NCBI GenBank assembly: GCA_902805475.1
Contig: CADCSX010000009.1
Coordinates: 1,550,001 to 1,614,000 of the forward strand
Source: Entonaema liquescens
Lineage: Eukaryota > Ascomycota > Sordariomycetes > Xylariales > Xylariaceae
Direction: 5' to 3'
Length of the DNA: 64,000 bases
Below are positions 23,702-35,046 of the stretch, piece after piece (position 1 is the first letter of the stretch; each line of letters opens with the position of its first letter). The translations under genes and the position numbers were made by a program. The notes beneath the pieces were generated by a model. The model had not been told where the DNA came from. It saw nothing but the letters and a program-made list of their open reading frames with translations, and ran no database searches.

Positions 23702-25966
23702 ATGGAAGAAAACGAGGAGGCGTTAAGGGGGCACATCAATGAACAATTACAAAGACCTTCTACCGCCGAATATGGGTATGTTAAGGTATTACTGTTATAT
23801 TGGGCAGGATGCACGCCAGAACATGTATCATTTCAAGAGGAAGGACGTCGACTTGGGAAGTTCTTTTCCGATAAATTCAACTTCCCTGTAACAGAATTCG
23901 CTATACCATCCGTATTACCGCAGCTTCAGCTTACCAGACAAATTACCGATGAAGTAGTGGTAGCCAGTGAACAGGTTCAAAGTCGACGCGATCCATCTTT
24001 ACTGATTATTCACTACGGCGGGCACGGTGACGAAGATGATGAAGAACGAAGGGCTGTCTGGGCCGGGTAAGCCTCCTACGGCTAGATCGTATCCCTTTAG
24101 AGCTAACAATTCATTTGAAGGCCTTCAATTCCGCAGGAGCAGGCGGCTGCACAGGAGGAAGAACCGCTGATACTTTGGTACAAGATCCAAGAAACGCTAG
24201 AAGACTCCAAGGCCGATATTCTTCTCTTGCTCGATTGCTGCTTCAGTGCTCGAGCCGGCCGTGCGCGGAAGAAGTCCAGTCGCATCGAGATGCTAACGGC
24301 ATCGGCAAAGAGGGAGACTACACTACTTCCTGGCGACAGGTCGTTCAAATCTGCTCTTATTAAAGTCATGAACGAAAGTGTAGAGGCGAACGGATGCGTC
24401 ACAATAACCGAAACACACGCCCAGCTGCTTAAACGCGATACCGACCTTTACGGAACTTCCGTACATATCACACTAAGACCGGGAAAGCCAGACCGGAGCA
24501 TTCGATTATTCCCCGTTGGCATGGTAGATGATGATCACTCGGATCGGGAGGTGTCGGGTCCTTGTATTCGATTGCTCATCCGCACGCCCGATTTAACCGC
24601 CGAGAATGTGGACGAACTCATTCTCTGGCTTCGATCCGACCTACCAACAACATTCTCGTTGGAGGTGGAAAGCATCGTCAAGAAAGCTGCCATAATCCAA
24701 GATTTCATTAAAACGATCCCTGAAGGAAACAAACCACTCATGAGAAGTCTAGATGGTCGTACAATTCAAGACTTGGTGAACTCTTGGGCAGCTACCTCCG
24801 ATCTGGTTGCGCAATATAAGTCCAAAAGAGATGCTCTTGTTGCTTCTGCACAAGGCCAGGAATCCCTGCGGGAACAGTCTCACGACTTCGTCGAACAGCT
24901 GAGATCGCAGAACTTAAATATCATCGACGCCACAGAGCAGGGTGTGCTTCAGTCGCTGGATTCGCATGGCAGTGAAACCCTCACTGAGATAATTAAGGAC
25001 CCCTATGCTGGCTCGCTTGGGATACTAGATCAGCTCCGACTTCGTCGGATGGTGCTTCAACCGAATGCTTTCCCTCTTCATAATATAAGGAACGAAAAAC
25101 CTGTCCCCGTAGTGGCTTGGAAGGAATCTAAGGAGTACGGGAGATACCTCGATCCGCTTGACATTCCCGCAGTAGAAGAAAGCGTATCTCGGATAGCGCT
25201 GCTTCTCAATGCCACCAAAAGCCCTTCCTTCCGCGCCCTGAAATGCATCAATTGGTATCATGAACCACTAGAGCATAAATTTGTGCTCGAATTCGACCTA
25301 CCAGATATCTACAAACTTAAAACAGGCTCGTACAAAGTAGCTTCCCTTAGCAAGGTTGTCGCAAGAGTGTCCGGCCCACAGAGGCCAACCTTAGGCCAAA
25401 GATTTCGAATAGCGCTCTCTATTGCTAAGGCGGTTCGGCAGTGGCATGCCGTCGGATGGGTTCACCAAAGCATCAACGCGCACAACGTGATCTTCTTCGC
25501 CAGAAGTAAATCCGGACTCGATTACGAAAACCCATTTCTTCAAGGCTTCGATTTTTCTCGGCCTAACCAAGCCCCCTCTCTGTTGAGGTATGTAGATAAC
25601 GTGGAAACTAACGTCTACCGCCACCCAGACCGGCAAGGACCAGCACGAATTGGACATAAAAGATTGCATGATCTTTACTCTCTCGGGGTGGTTCTTTTAG
25701 AGATCGGACTTTGGGAGAATGCCTCTGACACTTCTGAGGTGCGAAAGGGCAAAGAGACTACAGTTGATCAGATGAGAGAAAATCTTGTGAAAGCGGCAAG
25801 GACCCGGCTCGCTCACTACGCTGGTATAGACTACCAGGAAGCCGTGCTCGCCTGTCTAGAGTCCAACTTCGGGGTACAAGTAGACAACGAGGCTGGTTCC
25901 AACCTTGCAAGGCAGTTTCAGGAGAAGGTGATTAATAAATTAGAAAACGGATCAGACCTAGGCTGA
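23702..25966 (+). CDS. Caspase-like protease fused to a degenerate kinase-like domain
   Basis: Two exons, 23702-24066 and 24121-25966, with a 54-nt intron (branch gctaac, acceptor AAG); 736 residues. The N-terminal caspase-like fold has the catalytic His in IIHYGGHGDE (His108) and the Cys in DILLLLDCCFSA (Cys162 by alignment with the metacaspase D-x-C). The middle region (about 200-450) is helical. The C-terminal part (about 500-736) is the kinase-like domain often found in fungal HET/HeLo-associated proteins: WHAVGWVHQSINAHNVIFF, GFDFSRP, NVYRHPDRQG and LHDLYSLGVVLLEIGLW. The HRD Asp is replaced (HQS at 570-572) and DFG reads FDFS, so this domain is a pseudokinase. A cell-death effector role is inference from the protease fold and from its divergent kinase-ankyrin partner. 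Confidence 0.85.
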
Positions 25967-26950
25967 TGGCACTATTTGTGGTCACACCGTAATATATTGA
26001 GACCTTCGCATTCAACTTGTACTCTCGAGCTGTGACTGATCCATAATTTTACCATCTTTCCAACTGCTTCCATCCTCATGTCTCAGTGTATATTTCCCAG
26101 CCGCCGGTACGGATGCGATTATCAAAGGCCCCTGCACGCCTCTGACTCCGGGCTCGGTAACCATCACCATCTGTTCCACACGGAACTTCCCACCCTAGGG
26201 AAACGTGATGGTTAGAACTATGACACAAATCATCGGGAGACTATTGCCAAGACTTCAGACCTTTGCGTATTTAGATATCTTTGGGCGCCCCGGTGGCGTT
26301 GCTTCGCGTTTAGGCTTAGGGCGGTTCGCTCGAGCCTACATATGTCCTCAAGTCAGGCACGGTGCAGTGATCGAAGATAATCATTTTAACTACCTCATTA
26401 GTAGAATCAGTAACGGGGTCCATTTTATGTGTGAAGGACAGACGATCCACCTTCCCTAGTAGGGTAGATACTGCGATAAATTCTGTAGGCTTAGGAGGAG
26501 TTGTGAGAGCTGAGCGGGGAAATCTTCCGCATGTGTACGAACAGACCAGGCAGATTGTAGCCCAATAACCCCTCATATGTTATGTTACATAGTACACACA
26601 ACGGATAGGTTGGGCACAGCTCGCTTACGCCACAAGGCTTGATCCGTGTTACCGTAAGTTCAAATGGGCAGATGTTAGGACAAAACTTGAAGCTTTTAAT
26701 GCCCGCCGCTTATAGCGGTGGTGGTATTTGTGATGTGACGTACATTAACGTACTAATAACGCACTAACAACTTACCTCATCCGGTAATATCTATTTCCTA
26801 ACTGGGACCTGAGTCTGCCTGAGAAGAAGAGCGATATGATACAATAACCCTTTGTAAAGTCGAGGTGCTGAACGAGATACAAACTCCCTATGTTTGCCAG
26901 AAACCCCCTACTTGGTGGACTGCATCGTAAAATATCGGTCAAAATACGAA
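25967..26950. other. Intergenic region, no gene seen
   Basis: About 1 kb between the caspase-like gene and the DUF6594 gene. The open frame at 26205-26459 has no recognizable domain. The end of this stretch is the DUF6594 leader. Confidence 0.35.
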
Positions 26951-27982
26951 AGTGAGTAGTGTACTAATTCTGAATACACATACCATATTCTGATAAGCAA
27001 TACACCCAGTGGAAGACTATCGCCCCGGGTATCCTCGTTTTACAGCCCTGCTAGCAGCCCAGCCTGCCTTCCAGAACTTTCGCCGATTTGCTAGAGTTCG
27101 GATGCGTCTTCTACTGTTAAAGCAAGACGAGATAAGTCTCCTTGAAGAGTCGTTGGATAAGATCGATACTGCCGAAACCCGTGACTTCTATCTGGGTTCT
27201 AGTCGACATGACTCAAACCCCGAAAGAAAGGAGGTGTTGAGGAGGTTAAAGGTATCTATCGAAGAGTACGGTAATTCATCTCTTCCATTCCTAGTATATA
27301 ACTGTAACTAATAGTCCAGACTCGATGATGGAACAGAACCGCCGAATGTTGTCCTTCCCACAAGCCACTAATCGTGACATCAATAGTCTGAAAAACTGGC
27401 TCGAAGGTGTTGGCAGCATTTCAATGTACGAGACCACTTACTTGGACAACCATGCGGACCAATTGAACATTACTGGTTCATCAGATGATGCCGTAACCAG
27501 CATTGAAGCAACACTTGAAGACTTCATCTCATGGATCGATCTTACACTGCCCAAGGTATATCATTCTCGTCTCCATGAACTCCCAGACCTCGGGCCACTC
27601 ATCATAATGCGAAACGAACAGTTCATCTCCAAGTGTTTTCCAAAACGCAACTCCCCATTATCACGAGATAAGAATATTCTTATACTCGGCCCCAAAGCAC
27701 GCATGCTGAGCAGGATCTTAACAACCTGGATCGCAACGACCTTCCTCCTCGCTCCAGTGATCATTCTCTACATCGTCTCCAACCCAAAAGTGCGGCTTGC
27801 GATCATTGCACTGGCGGCCGGGTTCTTCTTATCTGTCGTGTCGCTATTCACGAAAGCGCGCACTATCGAGGTTATAGTGACGGGTGCCAGGTAAGCGAGC
27901 CCCTGACTAACTTCTTGGCCATAGCTGAATAGGGGGTAGTTATGCGGCGGTGCTGGTGGTTTTCATGTCGAACAATAATTGA
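26951..27982 (+). CDS. DUF6594 family membrane protein, start codon split by an intron
   Basis: Predicted exons 26951 (A of the ATG), 27010-27270, 27320-27890 and 27940-27982; 291 residues. The introns (58, 49 and 49 nt) have GTGAGT, GTAATT and GTAAGC donors and AG acceptors. The N terminus EDYRPGYPRFTALLAAQPAF, RMRLLLLKQDEISLLEE, FYLGSSRHDSNPERKEVL and NRRMLSFPQATNRDINSLKN are hallmarks of DUF6594 (recalled from family knowledge). Three C-terminal membrane helices are visible: TTWIATTFLLAPVIILYIV, IIALAAGFFLSVVSLF and VTGASYAAVLVVFM. The function of the family is unknown; members are abundant and variable in filamentous ascomycetes. No in-frame upstream ATG exists before a stop, which supports the split start. 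It lies about 1 kb downstream of the caspase-like gene on the same strand. Confidence 0.78.
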
Positions 27983-28269
27983 TTGAGTAGCTACTTCTCT
28001 CTATTATCGTAGGGTTGCTAAAAACAAGACTTTGCCGCCAACCGAAACTTATCGCACTCCACGTCTCTTTTGCCGTTCCAAAGTGCTTTCTGTAAGAATG
28101 TCTAAATTACACTTTGCTTATGACTTGTGTCACCTTAGGTATATAAATATATCTAACTGTTGCTGCAGCTTATCCCCACCATTATGTCTGTCGGGTAATC
28201 AGAGAACACTTGGTTCTTTTCACTTGCTGAATGTCGCGACGGACGAGGAGAGAATAGCTATTTCAAGAA

Positions 28270-28564
28270 CACGCTTAAAGGGAGCACCACATTCAGGGCA
28301 GACTTCATCGGGTTATCTGAAAAGGGCTGTCAGACTTGGGCGCAGGAGCAAATGCGGCGTGTGAGATCTATCGATCAAGACCTAATTGCAATTGAGGCCG
28401 AACGTATGATGAGGGATTGCAATATATTATTACTATTCTACAATGATGACCCAGTCCGTCTCGGGTTTGACGACTATGGCGGGGTTCCAGCTGAGGTTAA
28501 GAAGTGGGACAGCTTCGGAGTTAAATATAAAGTCTCTTCTAAGATCTATGCGGCATTGGTATAG
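28270..28564 (+). CDS. Unrecognized coding-like frame, possibly a gene fragment
   Basis: A frame running through FRADFIGLSEKG, TWAQEQMRRVRSIDQDL, MMRDCNILLLFYNDDPVR and GFDDYGGVPAEVKKWDSFGV to a stop at 28562-28564. The only suitable ATG is at 28352 (70 residues). Composition is protein-like, but no family is recognized and the upstream part changes frame. It may be the last exon of a short gene or the relic of a degraded one. Start is uncertain. Confidence 0.3.
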
Positions 28565-29372
28565 GGGGCTTATGATGTAGTATACCCTATATATTTTGAG
28601 CGTAAATATGAGCTTACGGGTGGATAGTGTATATTCGACGTTGATACATCAGAGGCGCCATATATTGAGCCGCAACCTGAACATCTCGCAAGTCATTGCC
28701 TATTCAGGAGAAGTAACTTAGGTAGGTAGCTTTCGTACCCCTAAGATCTAAGACTACATCTTTACTAGCCCATTGTAGTTTCTTCGTAGAACTCCGTAGC
28801 AAGTGAAGCCATTCAAACCCCTCAAGAGCAATAGCCCTTGATAGTCCACAGCTTAGATTATTTGCTTGCTCATGTACTAACACTTAGCCGCGTAGATATT
28901 TTTCATAGCATCTAAATATCGTACGTAAGTGGGTGCAGCTCGCTTTCTTCGATCCAGTCCGAGATCACCTGAGATCAAGTATTTTGGGAATCGATTCTAA
29001 TTTCAAAACAACTCCAATTTGGAACGATGGTTAAGACAGGATTCTTACGTGATAGGTAGAGCACTTCTAAGAACCTTCATAATATTGGTATGGTCTAGAA
29101 CACATAGCCGCTCAAGAATCCTTCTCCTGAGGGTCTGTGAACCAGATGCGATCTAATTACCCACTAGTTGTGTGGTGTTCTGTAACGATGCCATGATGCC
29201 TTCAAAGTAGTACAAGACAGGTATGCACACATTGATTGACCACCTCTAGTTTCGGGCGAGAAACCCCGATGAAGTATAAATACTACAGATATCCCGCTCT
29301 TCCAGCCTCAATCTTGTTGCCAACCAACTCATCAATCCTAGAAACATCACTCACCTACATCTACTATTCAAA
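28565..29372. promoter_or_regulatory. Intergenic region and promoter of the secreted-protein gene
   Basis: No gene is visible. The 3' end is promoter-like, with a TATA box at 29275-29282 and a pyrimidine/CA-rich leader. Confidence 0.4.
29275..29282 (+). promoter_or_regulatory. TATA box of the secreted-protein gene
   Basis: TATAAATA lies 98 bp upstream of the ATG at 29373. A clear TATA box fits an inducible gene such as one for a secreted protein. Confidence 0.5.
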
Positions 29373-30067
29373 ATGCACTTCCACACTATCGGAGCTGTCA
29401 TCTTCTTGGCCCCTGCTGCTGTTCTAGCAGCACCACAAGGGGAGGTTAACGCCAACCACCACAATTTTGTATTCGAGGACTTCAGTGGCCAGCTAGACAG
29501 CGATGGAAACAGGATGGGCAAGCGTGACGTCTCCAACCAGGAGATTTCCAAGCGCGACAGCGACTATGTCTCTAGCTGCGGGAACCAGTGGGTTCCTGTA
29601 AACGACTTCACCAATAACGGTCGTTACTGGATCGGATACAACTCAGCTGTCGATGCTTTCTGCAACCACGTCGCCGGCAGCGTCATCGCCCCCCTGGCCT
29701 ACGCCGGCACCACCATCCGCGCCAACGACGGCGGAGACGAGATCGGTATCGACGGCGGCAAGAATCCAACGGACGCCAGTACTTCCATCCTACCGGGACA
29801 CATCGAGTTCGAGATCCATAACAAGCAGCTCACCGGCGACCATGTTCCCAACTGTAAGTCATCTGCGCGAGTAGGTACCTAATATATTATATCGTACTGA
29901 CACGAAACTTTCCAGACGATGACTGCAAGTTGTACTTCAGCATGATGACGAGCCTCGACGCTAATGGTGACAACTGTTATGGCCCGAAGAATGACGACAC
30001 TAAGGGGGGTACCTGGCAGATTGGAAGCGACCTCATCTCCTACCACGCCCTGCCCAGTAAGAATTAG
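29373..30067 (+). CDS. Small secreted cysteine-containing protein with two dibasic processing sites
   Basis: Two exons, 29373-29853 and 29916-30067; 210 residues. The signal peptide is MHFHTIGAVIFLAPAAVLAA, with cleavage likely after VLAAP or nearby. Two KR pairs follow at residues 50-51 and 60-61, each followed by Asp (GKRD, SKRD), so a propeptide may be removed by Kex2. The mature part of about 149 residues contains four conspicuous cysteines (SSCGN, AFCNH, DDCKLY, DNCYG) that could form two disulfides, and a GTWQIGSDLISY ending. No family was recognized with confidence. It may be a secreted effector-like or antimicrobial protein, but this is inference. The 62-nt intron has a GTAAGT donor. 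Confidence 0.75.
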
Positions 30068-31214
30068 GCTCGCTGGTTTCCGAACCGTGTAATGTTTGGA
30101 GATGAATTGTCTATGGGTGGCTTGGGGTATTGAAATTGCTCCTTGTACGCTCAGAAGATGGGTGCGCTCCTTCAACCACCGTGTAGGTAATTGGTCTCCT
30201 CTGGTTAGGAGACTTGGCTCAAAATTACCACCTGTATAACAGTCAAGATGTATTATTTCTCGCCGGTCGCTCTGTATTTAGGTATATTTACGATTTATAT
30301 ATTTCCCCTTTTCTTCCACTTGCTCTTGTTAGAAATGATGGTATAAACAAGCAAGTAATATGACCGCCTCTGATGATATATCCAATCTAGCCATGCTAGA
30401 GAGAGAAAGAAAAGTTTTAGACTCTGTAAACTTTAGTTGAACCAAATCAATATATCGATAGCCCACTTTAAGGCTTGGGTGCTTTGGGTAGATAAACGGG
30501 AGGTATCATAGCAAACATATTGGTGTTACACATCCTACATTGTGTGAGTTCACATATTTAATGTGGTTCTTTCAAGGTTATAGCTGTGATACGAAAAGTA
30601 TTGAAGAAATGCAGAATGGGAACTTCATCGAACCGGTAGTAACAACAAAGGAGAATAGTCCTACGGCGGTCTTTTGAGTGACTGGCCCATTATCTGCACT
30701 ACATAGTTTCTCCCGAAAGGAGAACGTTAGAAGGAAACGAGAGTAGAATGTCCCTAATCATATAGTACTAGCTGTGATGCTATTCTTGTGTTCATATCAC
30801 AATTGTAGTGTAGCCCAAATCCTTGATCTAGATATATAATAAAATATGCTTGTGGTACCAACTATGTCTCCTTTCAGGATCTACCTAGGTTGCTAGCATG
30901 ATTAAGGGGTCTTAGGTCTTCGTGGAACGGCGTGAGCTGCATATAGCCATCAATATACTGGGTCGTGACTTCGTTGTAGGTATATCCAATGAAGACGTGC
31001 TTCTTCTCATACATCTACTTTCCTTCTTTATCAACTGGTACCTGTCCATAGGCCTACATGGACCAAGTGGACGACATAGATGAACACAGGACCAGAGTGG
31101 ACGTGATTATTAAACGGCGTCAAAGAACATGGGACTATATTGACGGCGACCCGCCTAACGACAGTCCTGTCTGAAGGTGAACATATAATTAATGTCAAGA
31201 GCAACTTCCAACAC

Positions 31215-31290
31215 CACCAAACGGCTGAGTGGCCGCATGTGCATGCCAAGATATCACGAACTTCTCTAGAGGTCCGGGGTTCGAATCATG
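31215..31290 (+). repeat. tRNA-like sequence with A and B boxes, possible SINE or tRNA relic
   Basis: An A-box-like cggctgagtgg (31222-31232) and a B-box-like ggttcgaatca (31278-31288) are spaced about 56 nt apart, as in a tRNA with a variable arm. The acceptor and T stems are mismatched, so this is not a functional tRNA. It could be a tRNA-derived SINE or a decayed tRNA-Leu/Ser. Confidence 0.35.
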
Positions 31291-31350
31291 TGCAGGCTCA
31301 AAGCTCAACCCTTTGATTCCGGAATGATGACTGTCTTCCAAGCTGAAAGA

Positions 31351-31382
31351 GCATCCCGGTGGGATGCCAAGTGGCATCCCAC
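31351..31382. repeat. Two overlapping, mutually exclusive hairpins
   Basis: GCATCCC (31351-31357) pairs with GGGATGC (31361-31367) across a 3-base loop. The overlapping GTGGGATGCC (31359-31368) pairs with GGCATCCCAC (31373-31382) across a 4-base loop. Both stems are perfect. Confidence 0.8.
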
Positions 31383-32934
31383 ACCATGTTGATGTCCCAA
31401 CCTGCTTTACTCTGACCTGAATCAATTTATTTTCTTTTAGATCTCGAGGACATCAGATCTCATTAATTAGAGCAACTACAAGTTCAACACCTGATAGTTA
31501 TTTTGGGGGTTTTTGCATGCATAATCTTTTCTACGTAATTACTTATCTGACCTAGTTTTTCTTTGTAGTTACTTGCCGTGTCTCTCATGGACTTCTTTAC
31601 TCACCCGGCTTCGTACTTCGCCTTCATCGCTCTATGTTTTCGTACCAATTCCTCGTAGTAGCATATCTTAGCCTTACGTGATGTCATATTCTTTGTGCTA
31701 GAGGGTGCATGTCTAAGACATACTAACCGGATAAAGATGCATCAACTATTTGTTCTGCCCGTGATGGTAGATAGCCACACTAGAGCATCTCGGGATATAA
31801 ACATTAGGCAGGTGTTTGAAATGGCACGACGAAGGGGATGATTTTAAGCCTCTTTTCTAGGGTGCTTTATAAATAGGATAAATAAGACTTCTTCTCAGAT
31901 CTAAGGCATCGAAATAGAATAGCGTTATCTTCCCGCTACGATGAGACCAAAGGGAATGGCTTGGCACTTAATGTGCCACGCGGCTCACGTAAGAAGGATC
32001 CTGAATTAGATGTAAGTTGGTTGACGGAGACTATTTTGTGGTTAGACAGAAGTGTTCCGTTTTCTTGGCAATTGTTGAAATAGGCAGCTCGTGTTTTAAT
32101 AGAGCGGACGTCGTATTAGCTGATTGGGTATGCATAATACTATGTATAGGGCTATGGTTGAACTGAGAGTGGTGAAAAATACGACCAAGTCAACCAAAAG
32201 CATATTCGTAGAATGACAGAACCAATAAAATATCGTGGCGAAAATTAGGATCTCTGTAATCTTGTACTTCATATGGAAAGGTATCGTTACATGCGTATGC
32301 GCCTTTGTATTGCTTGTATTGCTTGTATTACCTTTTTGATTCTGTTAGATCATGCTTGTAATTCTAGTATATTTCTAGTATATATCCCTTGCGGTTATTG
32401 ATATTGTCAAAGACAACATGCCGCTTGGTGCATAAAGTACTAAGTAATAGCGCTCAGCTGATGGGAAGACGTGGGGTTTTTAGCGGTCGCTAAGTCTAGT
32501 TTGGAAATCCGTCAAATTAGTGGCGTATATCAGGTCCTATGTATTCCTTGCCCGCTGAAGATCGGGCTGTCAGGTACCTAACATGCCTCCCCTGGGGCCT
32601 GCACCTGGAAGATACATTTTTTACGAAAAAAAGGAGGGTCTTTGACGCACGCGGCCAAGGCGGCTCTGATGCGGAGAAGAACATAAGGTACCTAATAATT
32701 TCCTAAGTATCTATACACACCGCTGGTAGCATCGAATGGAAAAGTCTCCAGAAAAAAAAGAACAAGTACAGATGGGGTAATACATACAAATTAAGGTTGA
32801 CAGTTAGGAATTAACTGGGATCAAACTTTGAGTACCTACATAGTAGGCTGGTAGGCAGGGCAAGTACTACACTAGGTAAGGCAGGTGTAGGTATTAAAAA
32901 AAACCACAGTACGACGGTAATAGTAAACGGTTGT

Positions 32935-32964
32935 GCTTTCATTCGCTTTCATTCGCTTTCATTC
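32935..32964. repeat. Tandem repeat, 3 x 10 bp (gctttcattc)
   Basis: Three perfect copies of GCTTTCATTC about 0.75 kb upstream of the SGNH hydrolase start codon. Confidence 0.9.
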
Positions 32965-33403
32965 CCTAGTTTATACCGTTTATACCTAGTATAAATCCTC
33001 GTTGGCCCCTGGTTAGTCTTGGCATGCTAGGGGTCTCTCTTTAGGATTACCAGTCACTTACATCTGATACGTGCTATGTATCTACACGCAAGACCCAACC
33101 AGCACCCAGGAACAGAACTGACCAAAGAGAGGCAAAAAAAAAAGCGATTCTATCACCATCCATCCCTCCAAACAACGTCCTATCGTCTTGGCATTTCAAA
33201 AATGACGATCTTAGCTTTGGGACACGAAGGTTCTTGGCATTCTTCTTGGCAAAACGACGGAAAAGACGGCATCATGTCGCATGTCTAGACAATTAGATAA
33301 AAATAGGGGGCACTTCTTCCATTTCAAATCTTTGACGCTTTTTTCTTCCTTCTTGTTCGCCACAACCCGCGCTTAAAGAAGTTCGCTATTCTTTCTTAAT
33401 TCT

Positions 33404-33424
33404 CCCCCATCCCCCATCCCCCAT
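33404..33424. repeat. Tandem repeat, 3 x 7 bp (cccccat)
   Basis: Three perfect CCCCCAT units in the CT-rich leader region of the SGNH hydrolase gene. Confidence 0.85.
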
Positions 33425-33715
33425 TCCCCTCCGTCTCGTTCTCGATGGGCTTTGGTTTGTGCATCTGTATGATATCGCGATAGCTTGTCTTCCTCGCTCA
33501 TTCCTCTCATTCATCATTCATTCCTTCATTTAACCACGTTTTATTTCTCAACCCCTTGCTCTCTTTTTATTCTAACCTTTATCGAGACGGAGCTTACGCG
33601 TCCACTACAACGTGCTAATCGTATTGTGGGGTAGTGGGAAACTACCTTGATTTTTTCTTCCTCCTTTCGCTTTAACCGTTGATTTGTTGCGCGCGCGCAA
33701 CCACAAAGAGACTCA

Positions 33716-35046
33716 ATGGGATGGATTACGGATCAGTATTCTTTTCCTCGACAGCTGGCTTCGAGTCGATACGTCGCGATGGTACTATCTCGCAGGCGCT
33801 CGCTCTTATTCCTGGGCTTACCATTATTTTTATTAAGTTTGTATAACCTGTATAACCTGCATCATGCGTATTTCGCGACTAACAAAATCCTGTAGTCTTG
33901 CTATTTTCCGGTAGCGTTGGCGTCGACAACGAATGGGGACATAAATTAGATAGCATAGGAGACAACTTCAAAGCTGGCGTTAGCTATGTAACTGGTAACG
34001 GTACCGTTCAAATATCGTACCCCACTACCGATGCGCCTCATAATACTACTGCATCGAATTCCTCTGTGGTGCTTACTCCTTTCCCGACCGAATTGGCCAG
34101 CGGTGCCACAGCCGATACCGTAAGGACAAAGCCGTATCCCCGACCAGGATTCGAATTACCCCTCGCCAATGGAATACCTCTCCGTATCATGGCGCTTGGC
34201 GCATCAACCACTCGTGGCGATAGCCCTGAGGAGGGAATCGATAACAACGGTTTCCGCCGACCCCTCCGCGAGAAGCTCACAGCCATTGGCAACAAAGTCA
34301 ATTATGTTGGAACACAGCGCCTCGGAAATATGACTGATAACGATATCGAAGCCTATCCTGGTGTTGTTACTAAGACTATCCATGGAAATGCTAAGAAGGC
34401 TGTCCCCAAGTCAAAGCCTAACCTTTTCCTCGTTAACGCTGGATCCAACGACTGTTTTCAGCATGTTGATGTCGATAACTTCTACAAGCGTTATGACGCC
34501 CTAGTCCGCTACCTTCTCGAATCCTCGCCGAGGTCCACCGTTATCATTTGCACCATCCTACCCACTTGGGATACGCGATTCAATGGTAGAGAGGAAGTTT
34601 GGAAGGTTAACCCGCAGATCCGCAGGCTGGCCAAGATTTATAAGCAGCAGGAACTTCCAGTGGTTCTTGCGGAGCTACAAGGCCCTGACGGAATCCAAGA
34701 TGAAAATCTGGCTTCTGACGGCATGCATCCTGGTACTGCCGGTTACGAAATGATGGCTACCAAGATGTACGAGGCTATTGTAGAGGCGGATGCCAGGGGC
34801 TTTCTACAACCTCCTGAGCCTGTCCCGGGAATCCTCGACGATGGAGATGAGGAGAGGAAGGATGAGGACTACAAGAAATGGGTGGAGCGAAAGAAGAAGC
34901 TCGACAACGCATTAGAAGCTGCTGAGCAGAAGGAAATCCACAGGATGCTGGCCGAGTTAGAAAAGATTAAGAACGAGAAGGATAAGCCGAAGGAAAAGAA
35001 GACCAAGAACACCAAATTACGGCGGCGCCCAAAGATGCTGTACTAG
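33716..35046 (+). CDS. SGNH/GDSL hydrolase with N-terminal membrane anchor
   Basis: Two exons, 33716-33836 and 33896-35046, with a 59-nt intron (branch gactaac, acceptor TGTAG); 423 residues. The start is the ATG at 33716; another in-frame ATG is at 33779. A basic segment (LSRRR) followed by LLFLGLPLFLLILLF (about residues 28-43) indicates a type II signal anchor. The SGNH blocks are present: MALGASTTRGD (Ser144), VNAGSNDC (Asn225) and DGMHPGTAGY (Asp315/His318). The C terminus is a charged coiled coil rich in K and E. Fungal members are esterases or lipases acting on carbohydrate or lipid esters; the substrate is unknown. Asn-linked sequons (NGT, NTT, NSS) precede the catalytic domain, in agreement with a lumenal or extracellular orientation. 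Confidence 0.85.

Larger units (their letters stand above)
30068..33715. other. Gene-poor region of 3.6 kb
   Basis: No protein gene is visible. It contains a tRNA-like relic (31215-31290), nested hairpins (31351-31382), and short tandem repeats at 32935-32964 and 33404-33424. The last 500 bases are the CT-rich leader of the SGNH hydrolase gene. Many TAGGTACCTA-type motifs occur (about 32575, 32688, 32832). Confidence 0.4.
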
